A DNA stretch of 23,757 nucleotides from CAZKYP01 sp964556885 (GTDB lineage Bacteria > Planctomycetota > Phycisphaerae > Sedimentisphaerales > Anaerobacaceae): assembly GCA_964556885.1 (NCBI GenBank), contig CAZKYP010000029.1, positions 1 to 23,757 on the forward strand, in the 5' to 3' direction. Position 1 is the first letter of the stretch; every line of letters begins with the position of its first letter. Below the pieces are notes generated by a model. The model was not told the DNA's origin, did not search any database, and was given only the letters and a program-made list of their open reading frames with translations. The position numbers and the translations under genes were made by a program. Shown one piece after another: positions 10,250-17,075 of this stretch.

Positions 10250-10269
10250 TTTACCGTATTTTCGGTAAA
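10250..10269. promoter_or_regulatory. Inverted repeat TTTACCG-6-CGGTAAA upstream of the rightward promoter
   Basis: A perfect 7-bp inverted repeat with a TATTTT spacer, ending six bases before the -35 box at 10276. Placement suggests an activator or repressor site. It is not a good terminator: the following run is A on the plus strand, and no T-run follows on the minus strand. Confidence 0.35.
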
Positions 10270-10275
10270 AAAAGG

Positions 10276-10304
10276 TTGCATATTTGTGTCGATTGATATA
10301 CAAT
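10276..10304 (+). promoter_or_regulatory. Sigma70-like promoter of the HTH/membrane protein gene
   Basis: TTGCAT (10276-10281), a 17-base spacer, and TACAAT (10299-10304), close to the TTGACA/TATAAT consensus with ideal spacing. The start site would be near 10311, giving a leader of roughly 70 bases before ATG 10384. Confidence 0.6.
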
Positions 10305-10341
10305 AATATCAAATGGAGGCTTTTGGGGGAAGGCCAAAGAA

Positions 10342-10355
10342 GCGGCGTAAGCCGC
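10342..10355 (+). promoter_or_regulatory. Leader hairpin GCGGC-GTAA-GCCGC
   Basis: A perfect 5-bp GC stem closed by a GTAA (GNRA-type) tetraloop inside the predicted leader of the HTH/membrane protein gene, 14 bases before its GGAG ribosome binding site. GNRA loops make stable RNA hairpins; this one may influence translation or mRNA stability. Short length makes chance possible. Confidence 0.35.
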
Positions 10356-10383
10356 GTCGTTAGAGATTTGGAGACAGGTGATT

Positions 10384-11589
10384 ATGGCAGGTATGTTCTA
10401 TTCTTTGCAGGAGGCCGCTGAGAAACTCAACAAAACTGAGGATGAAGTAAAGCAAATAGTCAAAGAAGGCAAGTTGCGTGAGTTTCGAGATGGTCCGAAT
10501 TTATTGTTCAAGGTTGAGGAAGTCGAAGCACTAATCCCGGATATGAACGAAGCCGGGCTTGAAGAGGTTCCGATGACTGAAGTCCCGGAGCCGGAGGAAG
10601 CGGCAATGGACGTCGAAGAGCCGGAGGGACTTGAAGAGACTCCTGAACCTGAAGAATCGATGGAGATTTCGGAACTGGATGATGTGATGGAAATTCCTGC
10701 GCCGGAAGATTTGGTGGAAACTCCCGAACCGGAAGAATCGGCAATGGAAATTCTGGAAGAGGAGACAGCAGAATCCGAAGCTCCCAAGCCGTCCGGACTG
10801 TCAGCCGGTAGTAGCGGAAGCAGTGAGATTTTACTGGCTCCGGAGACAGGCGCACCTCTTGAGGCGAATGAATTGACCGATGCTGATACAGCTTTAACAG
10901 GCCAGGGCACAAGTGTTCTTGGCGGAACCGATAAAGATTACGAAATAACCGAAGATACTTTGGCTGAAACAACCTTTACCGCCGGACCGACCGGTTCGAC
11001 GCCGGAAGTGCCGCTCGAAGAGCTGGAAGAGGACGTCAATCTTGATACTTTCGGCAGCGGTTCGGGTCTGCTCGACCTTTCACTGCAGGCCGACGATACG
11101 TCCCTCGGCGGCATTCTCGATGAAATTTATACCTCCGAAAGCGAAGGCCAGGAAATACCGGCAGCAGAATCCGATGCTGCCGCGATTACCCCCGAGACAA
11201 TCGAGCCGGCAGCCGCCGAAGATGTGTCCATCACTCAGCCGATGGAAGTCCCGGTGATGGCTCAGCCGTTAATAGAGGCTGAGCCCGATTCCCAGAGCAA
11301 TATCCTCGGAATGTTGATGTTCCTTCCCTTGTTGTTAGTAATTTATACGGCGACTGTAGTTATGTCGGGTCGTAATGGAGTAATGCCGTCGATCCTTGAA
11401 CCGATACAGGGCTTTATCTGGTATATAATGGGTGCTGCTGCTGTTGTATCCGGATTAGTGGTTGGCGCGGCCTTTATGCTCACGGGCGAGAAGCGTGTAA
11501 AGACACCCAAGGAGAAAAAGCCCAAGAAAGAAAAGGTCAAGAAGGAAAAGAAGCCGAAAAAGGAGAAAAAGGCCAAGAATCAGGCCTGA
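10384..11589 (+). CDS. Helix-turn-helix protein with acidic linker, two membrane segments and lysine-rich tail
   Basis: A 401-residue protein. Residues 1-52 resemble an excisionase/MerR-like HTH fold (YSLQEAAEKLNKTEDEVKQI, then KLREFRDG and a KVEEVEAL helix). Residues 53-300 are acidic and low in complexity, with repeated PEPEE-type units and a GSGSGLLDL...DDTSLGGILDEIY stretch at about 224-249. Two hydrophobic segments follow (about 309-331 and 343-368), then a tail of lysine/proline repeats (371-401). The HTH would therefore be tethered to the inner membrane with both ends probably cytoplasmic (inference from the charged flanks). From memory, similar proteins are common in planctomycetes, but I know no established function. 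ATG 10384 is chosen over GTG 10378 because GGAG at 10370-10373 is better placed. Promoter at 10276-10304. It converges on dapB, 43 bases away. Confidence 0.85.
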   Translation: MAGMFYSLQEAAEKLNKTEDEVKQIVKEGKLREFRDGPNLLFKVEEVEALIPDMNEAGLEEVPMTEVPEPEEAAMDVEEPEGLEETPEPEESMEISELDDVMEIPAPEDLVETPEPEESAMEILEEETAESEAPKPSGLSAGSSGSSEILLAPETGAPLEANELTDADTALTGQGTSVLGGTDKDYEITEDTLAETTFTAGPTGSTPEVPLEELEEDVNLDTFGSGSGLLDLSLQADDTSLGGILDEIYTSESEGQEIPAAESDAAAITPETIEPAAAEDVSITQPMEVPVMAQPLIEAEPDSQSNILGMLMFLPLLLVIYTATVVMSGRNGVMPSILEPIQGFIWYIMGAAAVVSGLVVGAAFMLTGEKRVKTPKEKKPKKEKVKKEKKPKKEKKAKNQA

Positions 11590-11632
11590 TATCCGGCTAA
11601 CCAAGTATTCAGTAATTTCGTTCCTTTTGAAT

Positions 11633-12436
11633 TTATTCTTTTATTCCAAGAACGTCCATCATGGAATATAAAGACGGATTTTTCCCGACAAGCCATTCTG
11701 CAGCTCTTAATGCGCCGCGAACCAGGGTGTCTCTACTGTTGGCTGTATGAGTGAGAACAATCGTCTCTCCGAGCGTACCGAAGATTATCGAGTGGACCCC
11801 TGTAATGTCGCCTGCGCGGACCGCGTGCATACCAATTGTGCCTTTTTTTCGTTGTGTGTCCTTACCGGCCCTGCCATGGGTAACGGATTCGGGGAAATCC
11901 CTTCCTGTCGCCTTGCATATATTCTCAGTTAATGTAAGGGCGCTACCACTCGGGGCGTCTTTCTTAAAGCGGTGATGCTGCTCGACTATCTCTATGTCGT
12001 AATCGTCACCTAATAGATTGGCAAGCTTGCCAACCAGAGAGAAGAGTACGTTCATACCGACACTCATATTAGTGGCGTATAGAATCGGGATTTTTTTTGA
12101 AGCGGTTTTGATTTTTTCACGCTGCTTTTCGCTCAGGCCGGTAGTGCCGCATACCAGGGCAGTGCCGTTTTTCAGGCAGTAATCTATGGTTTTGTCAGCA
12201 GATTCGGGCTGGGAGAAATCTATTGCGGCATCTGCGGCGTAGTCGGGTAATTTATCGGTTAACATCACACCAATCGGCCCTGATCCGGCTACAATACCGG
12301 CGTCTTTGCCCAAATCGGGGTGGCCTTGTCTTTCGACTGCGGCTATTACATCGAATTTCCCGGATTCTTTGGCCAGGGAAAGTATCCTCATGCCCATCCG
12401 GCCGGCGGCGCCGATAATTACAATTTTTATACTCAT
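11633..12436 (-). CDS. dapB: 4-hydroxy-tetrahydrodipicolinate reductase
   Basis: Reduces hydroxy-tetrahydrodipicolinate with NAD(P)H in the diaminopimelate/lysine pathway (cytoplasm). At 267 residues it has the usual length. The N-terminus carries the Rossmann motif GAAGRMG (9-15). The family signature around the catalytic histidine pair and lysine is present as EQHHRFKKDAPSGSAL (152-167; His154/155, Lys159), and CGTTG lies at 96-100. It is a single-gene unit here: convergent with the HTH gene and divergent from rpmE, with its own predicted promoter. No other dap gene lies in the window. Confidence 0.97.
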   Translation of the reverse strand: MSIKIVIIGAAGRMGMRILSLAKESGKFDVIAAVERQGHPDLGKDAGIVAGSGPIGVMLTDKLPDYAADAAIDFSQPESADKTIDYCLKNGTALVCGTTGLSEKQREKIKTASKKIPILYATNMSVGMNVLFSLVGKLANLLGDDYDIEIVEQHHRFKKDAPSGSALTLTENICKATGRDFPESVTHGRAGKDTQRKKGTIGMHAVRAGDITGVHSIIFGTLGETIVLTHTANSRDTLVRGALRAAEWLVGKNPSLYSMMDVLGIKE

Positions 12437-12477
12437 AATGTAAGCTCACTTTCTTAATTTTTTGGTCAATTGAGCAA

Positions 12478-12506
12478 AATATAGTGGTCTTATTCGATTA
12501 TTGCAA
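12478..12506 (-). promoter_or_regulatory. Sigma70-like promoter of dapB
   Basis: On the minus strand TTGCAA (12506-12501), a 17-base spacer and TATATT (12483-12478). Transcription would start near 12471, about 35 bases before the dapB ATG. AGCTCACTTT (plus-strand reading, 12443-12452) lies between the predicted start site and the ATG. Confidence 0.5.
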
Positions 12507-12530
12507 AAAATTTTTGTTGAAATAGATGTA

Positions 12531-12536
12531 TATAAT
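12531..12536 (+). promoter_or_regulatory. Probable -10 box of rpmE
   Basis: A perfect TATAAT 41 bases before the rpmE ATG, in a very AT-rich stretch. No good -35 hexamer lies 16-18 bases upstream, so the site rests on the -10 match and on position. GGAG at about 12563-12566 is the likely ribosome binding site. Confidence 0.4.
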
Positions 12537-12577
12537 GTTAAAATCCAAGGTTTATATATTTTGGAGTATGATTAGAT

Positions 12578-12814
12578 ATGAAAAAGGGAATACACCCAAA
12601 TTACGATAAGGTTGTGGTCCGTTGTGGTTGTGGGAACACTTTTGAAACCCGAAGCACAGTAAAAGAAATCCACGCGGAAATCTGTTCTATGTGCCATCCG
12701 TTCTATACCGGCAAGCAGAAGTACGTCGATACCGCCGGAAGAATCGAACGGTTCCAGAAAAAATACGGCACAAGCTACATCAAACAGGACGCAAAAAAAG
12801 ATCAGAAGCAGTAA
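12578..12814 (+). CDS. rpmE: 50S ribosomal protein L31
   Basis: A 78-residue protein starting MKKGIHPNYDKV, the typical L31 opening. It has the zinc-binding (C+) form: Cys16 and Cys18 in RCGCGNTF, and Cys36 and Cys39 in ICSMCHPFYTG. L31 binds the large subunit at the central protuberance and bridges the subunits. The C-terminus is lysine-rich. In many bacteria rpmE lies next to prfA, as here, though a strong terminator separates the two. Confidence 0.97.
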   Translation: MKKGIHPNYDKVVVRCGCGNTFETRSTVKEIHAEICSMCHPFYTGKQKYVDTAGRIERFQKKYGTSYIKQDAKKDQKQ

Positions 12815-12834
12815 CTTCTTTACAACAAATGAGT

Positions 12835-12876
12835 AAAGCTCCTGTCCGGCAAGAGAAGGATAGGGGCTTTTTGTTA
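12835..12876 (+). terminator. Rho-independent terminator of rpmE
   Basis: A 13-bp stem: AAAGCTCCTGTCC (12835-12847) pairs with GGATAGGGGCTTT (12858-12870), with two G-U wobbles and a 10-base loop, followed by a T-rich run. It begins 21 bases after the rpmE stop. prfA is therefore likely to have its own promoter or depend on read-through. Confidence 0.85.
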
Positions 12877-12959
12877 TTATTACCGAACCTGTGAACAAGA
12901 TACTGTGGCGGTTTCTTCTTTTAAAATCTACTTTTCTTACCTTTAGCGGACCATAATCT

Positions 12960-14051
12960 ATGGCTGATTCCAGGGAAAACAAGCTGCTGACGAAACTCGA
13001 CCAGATGGAAGCTCGCTATAGTGAGATAGAAAGGCAGATTTCCGATCCGGCTGTATCAACCGATTCCAACAAGCTGATATCGTTGTCCAAGGAGCAGGGC
13101 AAGCTCAAATCGATAGTCTCTAAATATCGTCTGTATAAAAAAGCGATGAACGGTATAAAGGACTCCGAGCGAATTTTAGCCGATGGTTCCTCAGACCAGG
13201 AACTAAAAGCCCTGGCGGAAGAGGAAATCCAGCAGCTTACCGAGCAAGAGGAAAAGCTGCTTGAGGAGATTGCGAGCACCCTGGTTATGGCTGACGATAT
13301 GGATGTCGATTCGGTTATAATAGAGATACGTGCCGGCACCGGCGGGGAGGAGGCGGCCCTATTTGCACGCGATTTATATGAGATGTATACCAGGTACGCG
13401 GACGGCCGCAAATGGAAGGTTGAGCAGATCGATTTCAGCTCGACGGAAAAAAGTGGTTTCCGCGAGGTGATTTTCGGTGTAAAAGGGACGGGTGTATGGT
13501 CTGAGCTGGGTTATGAAGGAGGCGGCCACAGGGTTCAGCGGGTCCCGGAGACCGAATCGCAGGGCAGGATTCACACATCGGCAGCGACAGTAGCGGTTCT
13601 GCCGGAGCCGGAAGAAGTTGATATTCAGATAGCACCTGATGATGTCGTCGAGCACGTCAGCCGCTCGAGCGGGCCGGGCGGGCAAAACGTCAATAAGGTC
13701 AGCAGCGCCATTAAGCTCGAACACATCCCAACAGGGATTACTGTCAGCATGCAGGACGAAAAAAGTCAGCACAAGAATCGCGCTAAGGCATGGCGTGTGC
13801 TGCGAAGCCGGCTTTACGAGCATTTCCAGAGCCAGAAAACAGCCGAACGTGATTCGCAGCGAAAGAGCATGATAGGTTCCGGCGACAGGTCGCAGAAAAT
13901 CCGAACTTATAATTACCCCCAAAACCGCGTTACGGACCACAGAATCAACCTGTCGCTGTATAATCTTGACAAGATAATGAACGGCGATATGGGTGAGCTA
14001 ATAGCAGCACTGAAAGATCACGACAGGCAGCGAAGGTTAGAGAACCTGTAA
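12960..14051 (+). CDS. prfA: Peptide chain release factor 1
   Basis: Terminates translation at UAA/UAG. At 363 residues it is the usual RF1 length. The codon-recognition segment HRVQRVPETESQGRIHTS carries the PxT motif (Pro196-Thr198) that separates RF1 from RF2, which has SPF instead. The catalytic GGQ is at 240-242 within SSGPGGQNVNK; many RF1 proteins, including that of E. coli, read GAGGQHVN here. The N-terminal helical region (1-110) and the C-terminal KIRTYNYPQNRVTDHR segment are intact. The ribosome binding site is weak. The prmC methyltransferase gene that often follows prfA is not here; the next gene is an unrelated esterase on the opposite strand. Confidence 0.97.
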   Translation: MADSRENKLLTKLDQMEARYSEIERQISDPAVSTDSNKLISLSKEQGKLKSIVSKYRLYKKAMNGIKDSERILADGSSDQELKALAEEEIQQLTEQEEKLLEEIASTLVMADDMDVDSVIIEIRAGTGGEEAALFARDLYEMYTRYADGRKWKVEQIDFSSTEKSGFREVIFGVKGTGVWSELGYEGGGHRVQRVPETESQGRIHTSAATVAVLPEPEEVDIQIAPDDVVEHVSRSSGPGGQNVNKVSSAIKLEHIPTGITVSMQDEKSQHKNRAKAWRVLRSRLYEHFQSQKTAERDSQRKSMIGSGDRSQKIRTYNYPQNRVTDHRINLSLYNLDKIMNGDMGELIAALKDHDRQRRLENL

Positions 14052-14101
14052 TTGATCCACAAAACTGCCCGGTCTTATTGACTCACGCTTTTAAGCAGTT
14101 C

Positions 14102-15346
14102 TCATCGGAAGATTCGTTGTGAAAACAGATACAAATCGTTTTTCCAGACCGAAAATTCATGCCCACCGGAATCGACATGCCAGATATGTGGAACGTTTCT
14201 TTCCTTAAGATAAGCATGAAGTCCCTGGCTTATAGAGATTAAACCGTCCTTGTCGCCGCAGGAAATCCAGAGCAGTTTAAGCTTCTGTTTGGCTGCTTCC
14301 GGGTCGGGAACCAGTTGCTCGGGCGACTTGGTATTGGGTGCCGAGGAAAATCCGCCGATCCAGGCAAAGGTGTCGAGATTGCCCAGGCCGAAGTTCAATG
14401 ACTGGCCGCCGCCCATGGACAATCCGGCCAGCGCACGGTTCTCTCGCCCGGTCTTGACCGGATATTTAGATTCGACGAATGGAATGACATCATTGAGCAA
14501 GTCTTTTTCGAAGTTTTCGAAGGCCTGGACATGTTCTGGCGCGTAGATATTGCCGACGGCACGGTCATTTGGCTCAGCGCGGCCGTTGGGCATAACTACA
14601 ATCATTGGAACGAGCTTCTTGTCCGCATAGAGATTATCGAGAATGATCTGTGGTGAGCCATTTTTATACCATTCTGTTTCGTCACCGCCGATTCCATGCA
14701 GCAGGTAGAGGACGGGGTACTTTACATCTGTCGAATAGCCGGGCGGGGTATAAACCAGCATCTTGCGTTTATTGCCGACGGTCTTGGAATCGTATTCGAC
14801 AGTTTCAATCTTGCCGCGGGCGATGCCTTCGCGCATCTTGTCGAATCCTTGCGGTGCGGCCGGGAAGGCCGGTTTGTCGTCCGGGCCCAGTACAACCTCC
14901 CGTCCAAAACGAGGTCTGGATTGCGGCCGCTCTTGTCCGGCGGCGGGCTGGGATTCGGCTGCTTGTCGTTTGGCGACCAGTTCTTCCGTGATAAAGTCGG
15001 CTACATTACGTGTGAACTTGATTTCGTTCCCTGATATCTTTCCCTTATAACTGATTCGTATATCGCTATCCTGAAACGGCATTATTTCGACAAACGTAAT
15101 AGTATCTCCTTCAAGCCTGCATTCCTGCAACTCAACCTCGTTTTTCTCGCCCTCGATTTCCGAAACGGCCTTGCCGGTGACTTTGTCGCCATCCTGCTTA
15201 AATGTGTAGATGTATTTTTGCAGACCGATTTGTGTATCGAATTCGGCCTTCCATGTGCCGCTTATGTCTGCCGCATAGACAAATAACGGGCACGCTGCAA
15301 TGACCATTAGACTGAATAATATCGAATATATAATTCTGTTTTGCAT
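14102..15346 (-). CDS. Secreted esterase of the CE1/esterase D type
   Basis: A 414-residue protein. A signal peptide (about 1-25, ending FVYAAD) is followed by a beta-rich domain of about 90 residues (26-118, ISGTWKAEFD...), a Gln/Pro/Arg-rich linker (128-147) and an alpha/beta hydrolase (about 175-414). The hydrolase has LYLLHGIGGDETEW, the nucleophile elbow GLSMGG (Ser310), CGDKDG (Asp365 or Asp367) and GGHEFSVW (His396), giving a complete triad. This family includes feruloyl/acetylxylan esterases and enterochelin-type esterases; a polysaccharide side-chain esterase is most likely given the export signal. The start is supported by AAGGAT nine bases upstream. It stands alone, convergent with prfA and divergent from the next gene. 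Confidence 0.88.
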   Translation of the reverse strand: MQNRIIYSILFSLMVIAACPLFVYAADISGTWKAEFDTQIGLQKYIYTFKQDGDKVTGKAVSEIEGEKNEVELQECRLEGDTITFVEIMPFQDSDIRISYKGKISGNEIKFTRNVADFITEELVAKRQAAESQPAAGQERPQSRPRFGREVVLGPDDKPAFPAAPQGFDKMREGIARGKIETVEYDSKTVGNKRKMLVYTPPGYSTDVKYPVLYLLHGIGGDETEWYKNGSPQIILDNLYADKKLVPMIVVMPNGRAEPNDRAVGNIYAPEHVQAFENFEKDLLNDVIPFVESKYPVKTGRENRALAGLSMGGGQSLNFGLGNLDTFAWIGGFSSAPNTKSPEQLVPDPEAAKQKLKLLWISCGDKDGLISISQGLHAYLKERNVPHIWHVDSGGHEFSVWKNDLYLFSQRIFR

Positions 15347-15449
15347 TTGATAATCCTTTCAAAATTGTTCTAAAAAATGATAAAACCTGCTGCGATAATT
15401 AATAACATTGTATTCGAGTTTTAGCAATAATAATCGGACAAAGATTCAT

Positions 15450-15478
15450 TTGCCAACCGGATATTTATTGTTTATCGT
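15450..15478 (+). promoter_or_regulatory. Possible sigma70-like promoter of the P-loop protein gene and downstream cluster
   Basis: TTGCCA (15450-15455), a 17-base spacer and TATCGT (15473-15478). The -35 is good (5 of 6), the -10 weak (4 of 6). A start near 15485 would leave about 35 bases before ATG 15522. If correct, it also argues against starting the protein upstream at 15408. Confidence 0.35.
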
Positions 15479-15521
15479 AGAGCCTCGCAAGTTATTAGTA
15501 CATATTAGGATCGGATTGGAT

Positions 15522-16607
15522 ATGATAATAGTCGTTACGGGAATGGTTGGTGTTGACAAGAAGAGCTACCTCGAGCAGGTCTGTCAGTTCGCTGCTAAGC
15601 AGGGCAAAGAAGTGCTGCTGTGCAATGTCGGCGATCAGATGTATGCCGAGGCGCTGGATATAAAAGCCGGTAAAATCCTGGACATACCGATGAAACGACT
15701 AAACTCGCTCCGCCGCAGCGTGTTCAAGGATATTATTGCCAGGGCCGGGAAAGCCCCCAACCTGATAGTCAACACACATGCCACGTTCCGCTGGCGGCAC
15801 GGTCTGTTCCCGGCGGTGGATTTCGACCAGATGCGCCAGATCGATGCAGATATGTACATTTGTCTTATCGACGGAATAACCGCCCTGCATACCCGGCTTC
15901 TCGACGAGCATTCTGTCGAGCACAGCCTGAAGGATTTAATCGTCTGGCGGGAAGAGGAGATTATCGGTACGGAGATGCTCTGCAGGGGCGTCAATGAAGC
16001 GGTCCCTTTTTATTGTGTGGCGCGCGGCACGGAGCAGCAGACGACAGAAACGTTCTACGAGCTGGTTTTTAACGAGCGGGCCGGGAAGGCGTATCTGAGC
16101 TTTCCGATGACGGCGGTTTTCGATATGGAGGATGTAAAAAAGGAAATTAACGAGTTCCGTCGACAGATGAAACATCGCTTCGTATGTTTCGATCCCGGCG
16201 ATTTGGAAGAGGCGTATCTTCCTCAGATGGCCCGTCGGGCCGCCGAACAGGGATTGGATTATATCGAGGTGTCGGTTCTTAATCGAAAGGTCAGGTTGAG
16301 CTTAAACGAGGTTCTGCAAATCGAACGTGACATCAACAGCCAGACATACGCCCGCGATTTTATGCTGATTGACCAGTCGGATATGATAATCAGCTTTGTT
16401 CCGACGCTGGCCGACGGGCGGGCCGCGATTTCCAGCGGCGTCGAGAGAGAGCTGCAGCATGCTCACGAAGCGGCCAGGGAAGTATATGTCATCTGGACGT
16501 CGAAGCAAACCCCTTCGGTATTCGTTACGCAGACGGCCACGAGAATCTTCAGGACCATCGACGAGGCGTTTGTGTTTTTCGAGGCAAAGACACATATCAA
16601 ACGTTAA
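15522..16607 (+). CDS. Degenerate P-loop (adenylate-kinase-like) protein with C-terminal deoxyribosyltransferase-like segment
   Basis: A 361-residue protein from ATG 15522; an in-frame upstream start (15408) would add 38 residues that look like non-coding leader. The N-terminus MIIVVTGMVGVDKKSYLEQV has the strand-loop-helix pattern of a P-loop kinase, but the loop reads GMVGVDKKS: an Asp replaces the second Gly and a Lys the first Thr/Ser of a normal GxxGxGKT/S. NTHATFRWRHG (84-94) follows where a Walker B region might be. The C-terminal part (about 215-355) resembles nucleoside 2-deoxyribosyltransferases: DQSDMIISFVP (284-294), then SSGVERELQHAHEAA (304-318), where Glu310 aligns with the family nucleophile. 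This is pattern matching only. No signal peptide, so cytoplasmic. deoC lies two genes downstream. A role in nucleotide or deoxynucleoside handling is speculative. Confidence 0.75.
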   Translation: MIIVVTGMVGVDKKSYLEQVCQFAAKQGKEVLLCNVGDQMYAEALDIKAGKILDIPMKRLNSLRRSVFKDIIARAGKAPNLIVNTHATFRWRHGLFPAVDFDQMRQIDADMYICLIDGITALHTRLLDEHSVEHSLKDLIVWREEEIIGTEMLCRGVNEAVPFYCVARGTEQQTTETFYELVFNERAGKAYLSFPMTAVFDMEDVKKEINEFRRQMKHRFVCFDPGDLEEAYLPQMARRAAEQGLDYIEVSVLNRKVRLSLNEVLQIERDINSQTYARDFMLIDQSDMIISFVPTLADGRAAISSGVERELQHAHEAAREVYVIWTSKQTPSVFVTQTATRIFRTIDEAFVFFEAKTHIKR

Positions 16608-16660
16608 AATTATGAAGGTACAAAACGGACAACTGTTCAATAGATATCAGAGGCCCGACG

Positions 16661-17044
16661 ATGGAAAATGAGTCTAAAACCGAAACTCGAACAAAGGCGG
16701 CCGGGATCTTAAATTACATATTCTTCGTTCTCAATCTGACCGGCCTTGTCTTATTACCTGTGGTAATCGTCGGCACGAGAGATATTTTTGCCGATACCTT
16801 TGAGAAATATGCGGTTGATGTTCCGGCTGCAACGGAGTTTATGTTGTCGGTACCGGGCTCGGTGTATTTTTTCATATTTTTCCTGATAGCCGCTGTTATG
16901 ATTACCATGGAGATTTTTATTACGAAAAACAGGAGCAAGCTGCTGATAAACATCCTGCTTTCCGCTGCCGCCGGTTTCGTTGTGCTGGTCTATGCGGTGG
17001 CTTTGATAATCCCGTTGATTAGATGTATGCAAAGCTCGATTTGA
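16661..17044 (+). CDS. Small membrane protein, unknown function
   Basis: 127 residues. Three hydrophobic segments (about 14-37, 69-89 and 95-120) separated by an acidic loop (about 38-65) that probably faces the periplasm. The N-terminus is short and polar (MENESKTETRTK). I recognise no family. AGAGG (16649-16653) seven bases before the ATG supports the start. It sits 53 bases after the P-loop gene and 31 before deoC, so it is probably co-transcribed with both. Confidence 0.75.
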   Translation: MENESKTETRTKAAGILNYIFFVLNLTGLVLLPVVIVGTRDIFADTFEKYAVDVPAATEFMLSVPGSVYFFIFFLIAAVMITMEIFITKNRSKLLINILLSAAAGFVVLVYAVALIIPLIRCMQSSI

Positions 17045-17075
17045 AACGAATTTGTTTAATGATTGCAGGGGAAAA

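Larger units (their letters stand above)
10006..10383. other. Divergent intergenic region between the CotH operon and the HTH/membrane protein gene
   Basis: About 375 bases without a credible gene and visibly AT-richer than its flanks. It holds a sigma70-like promoter facing left (10127-10156), another facing right (10276-10304), a 7-bp inverted repeat just upstream of the latter, a perfect 10-bp palindrome in the probable leader of the left operon (10031-10040), and a small GC-rich hairpin in the probable leader of the right gene (10342-10355). I see no tRNA, repeat array or mobile-element remnant. Confidence 0.8.

Noticed and set aside
10398..10972. Long minus-strand open frames opposite the HTH/membrane protein gene
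   Set aside because: They are rich in Ser and Pro because they mirror the acidic GAA/GAG/CCG codons of the real gene; no ribosome binding site and no recognisable domain.
12572..12982. 136-codon minus-strand frame covering rpmE
   Set aside because: It is the antisense shadow of rpmE and its terminator; L31 on the plus strand is unmistakable.
14063..14100. Inverted repeat AACTGC...GCAGTT between prfA and the esterase
   Set aside because: Only six pairs around a 26-base loop and no T-run; too weak to call a terminator.
15408..15521. Upstream extension of the P-loop protein by 38 residues
   Set aside because: The extension lacks a ribosome binding site, overlaps a plausible promoter, and hides the natural start MIIVVTGM at the first beta strand of a P-loop fold.
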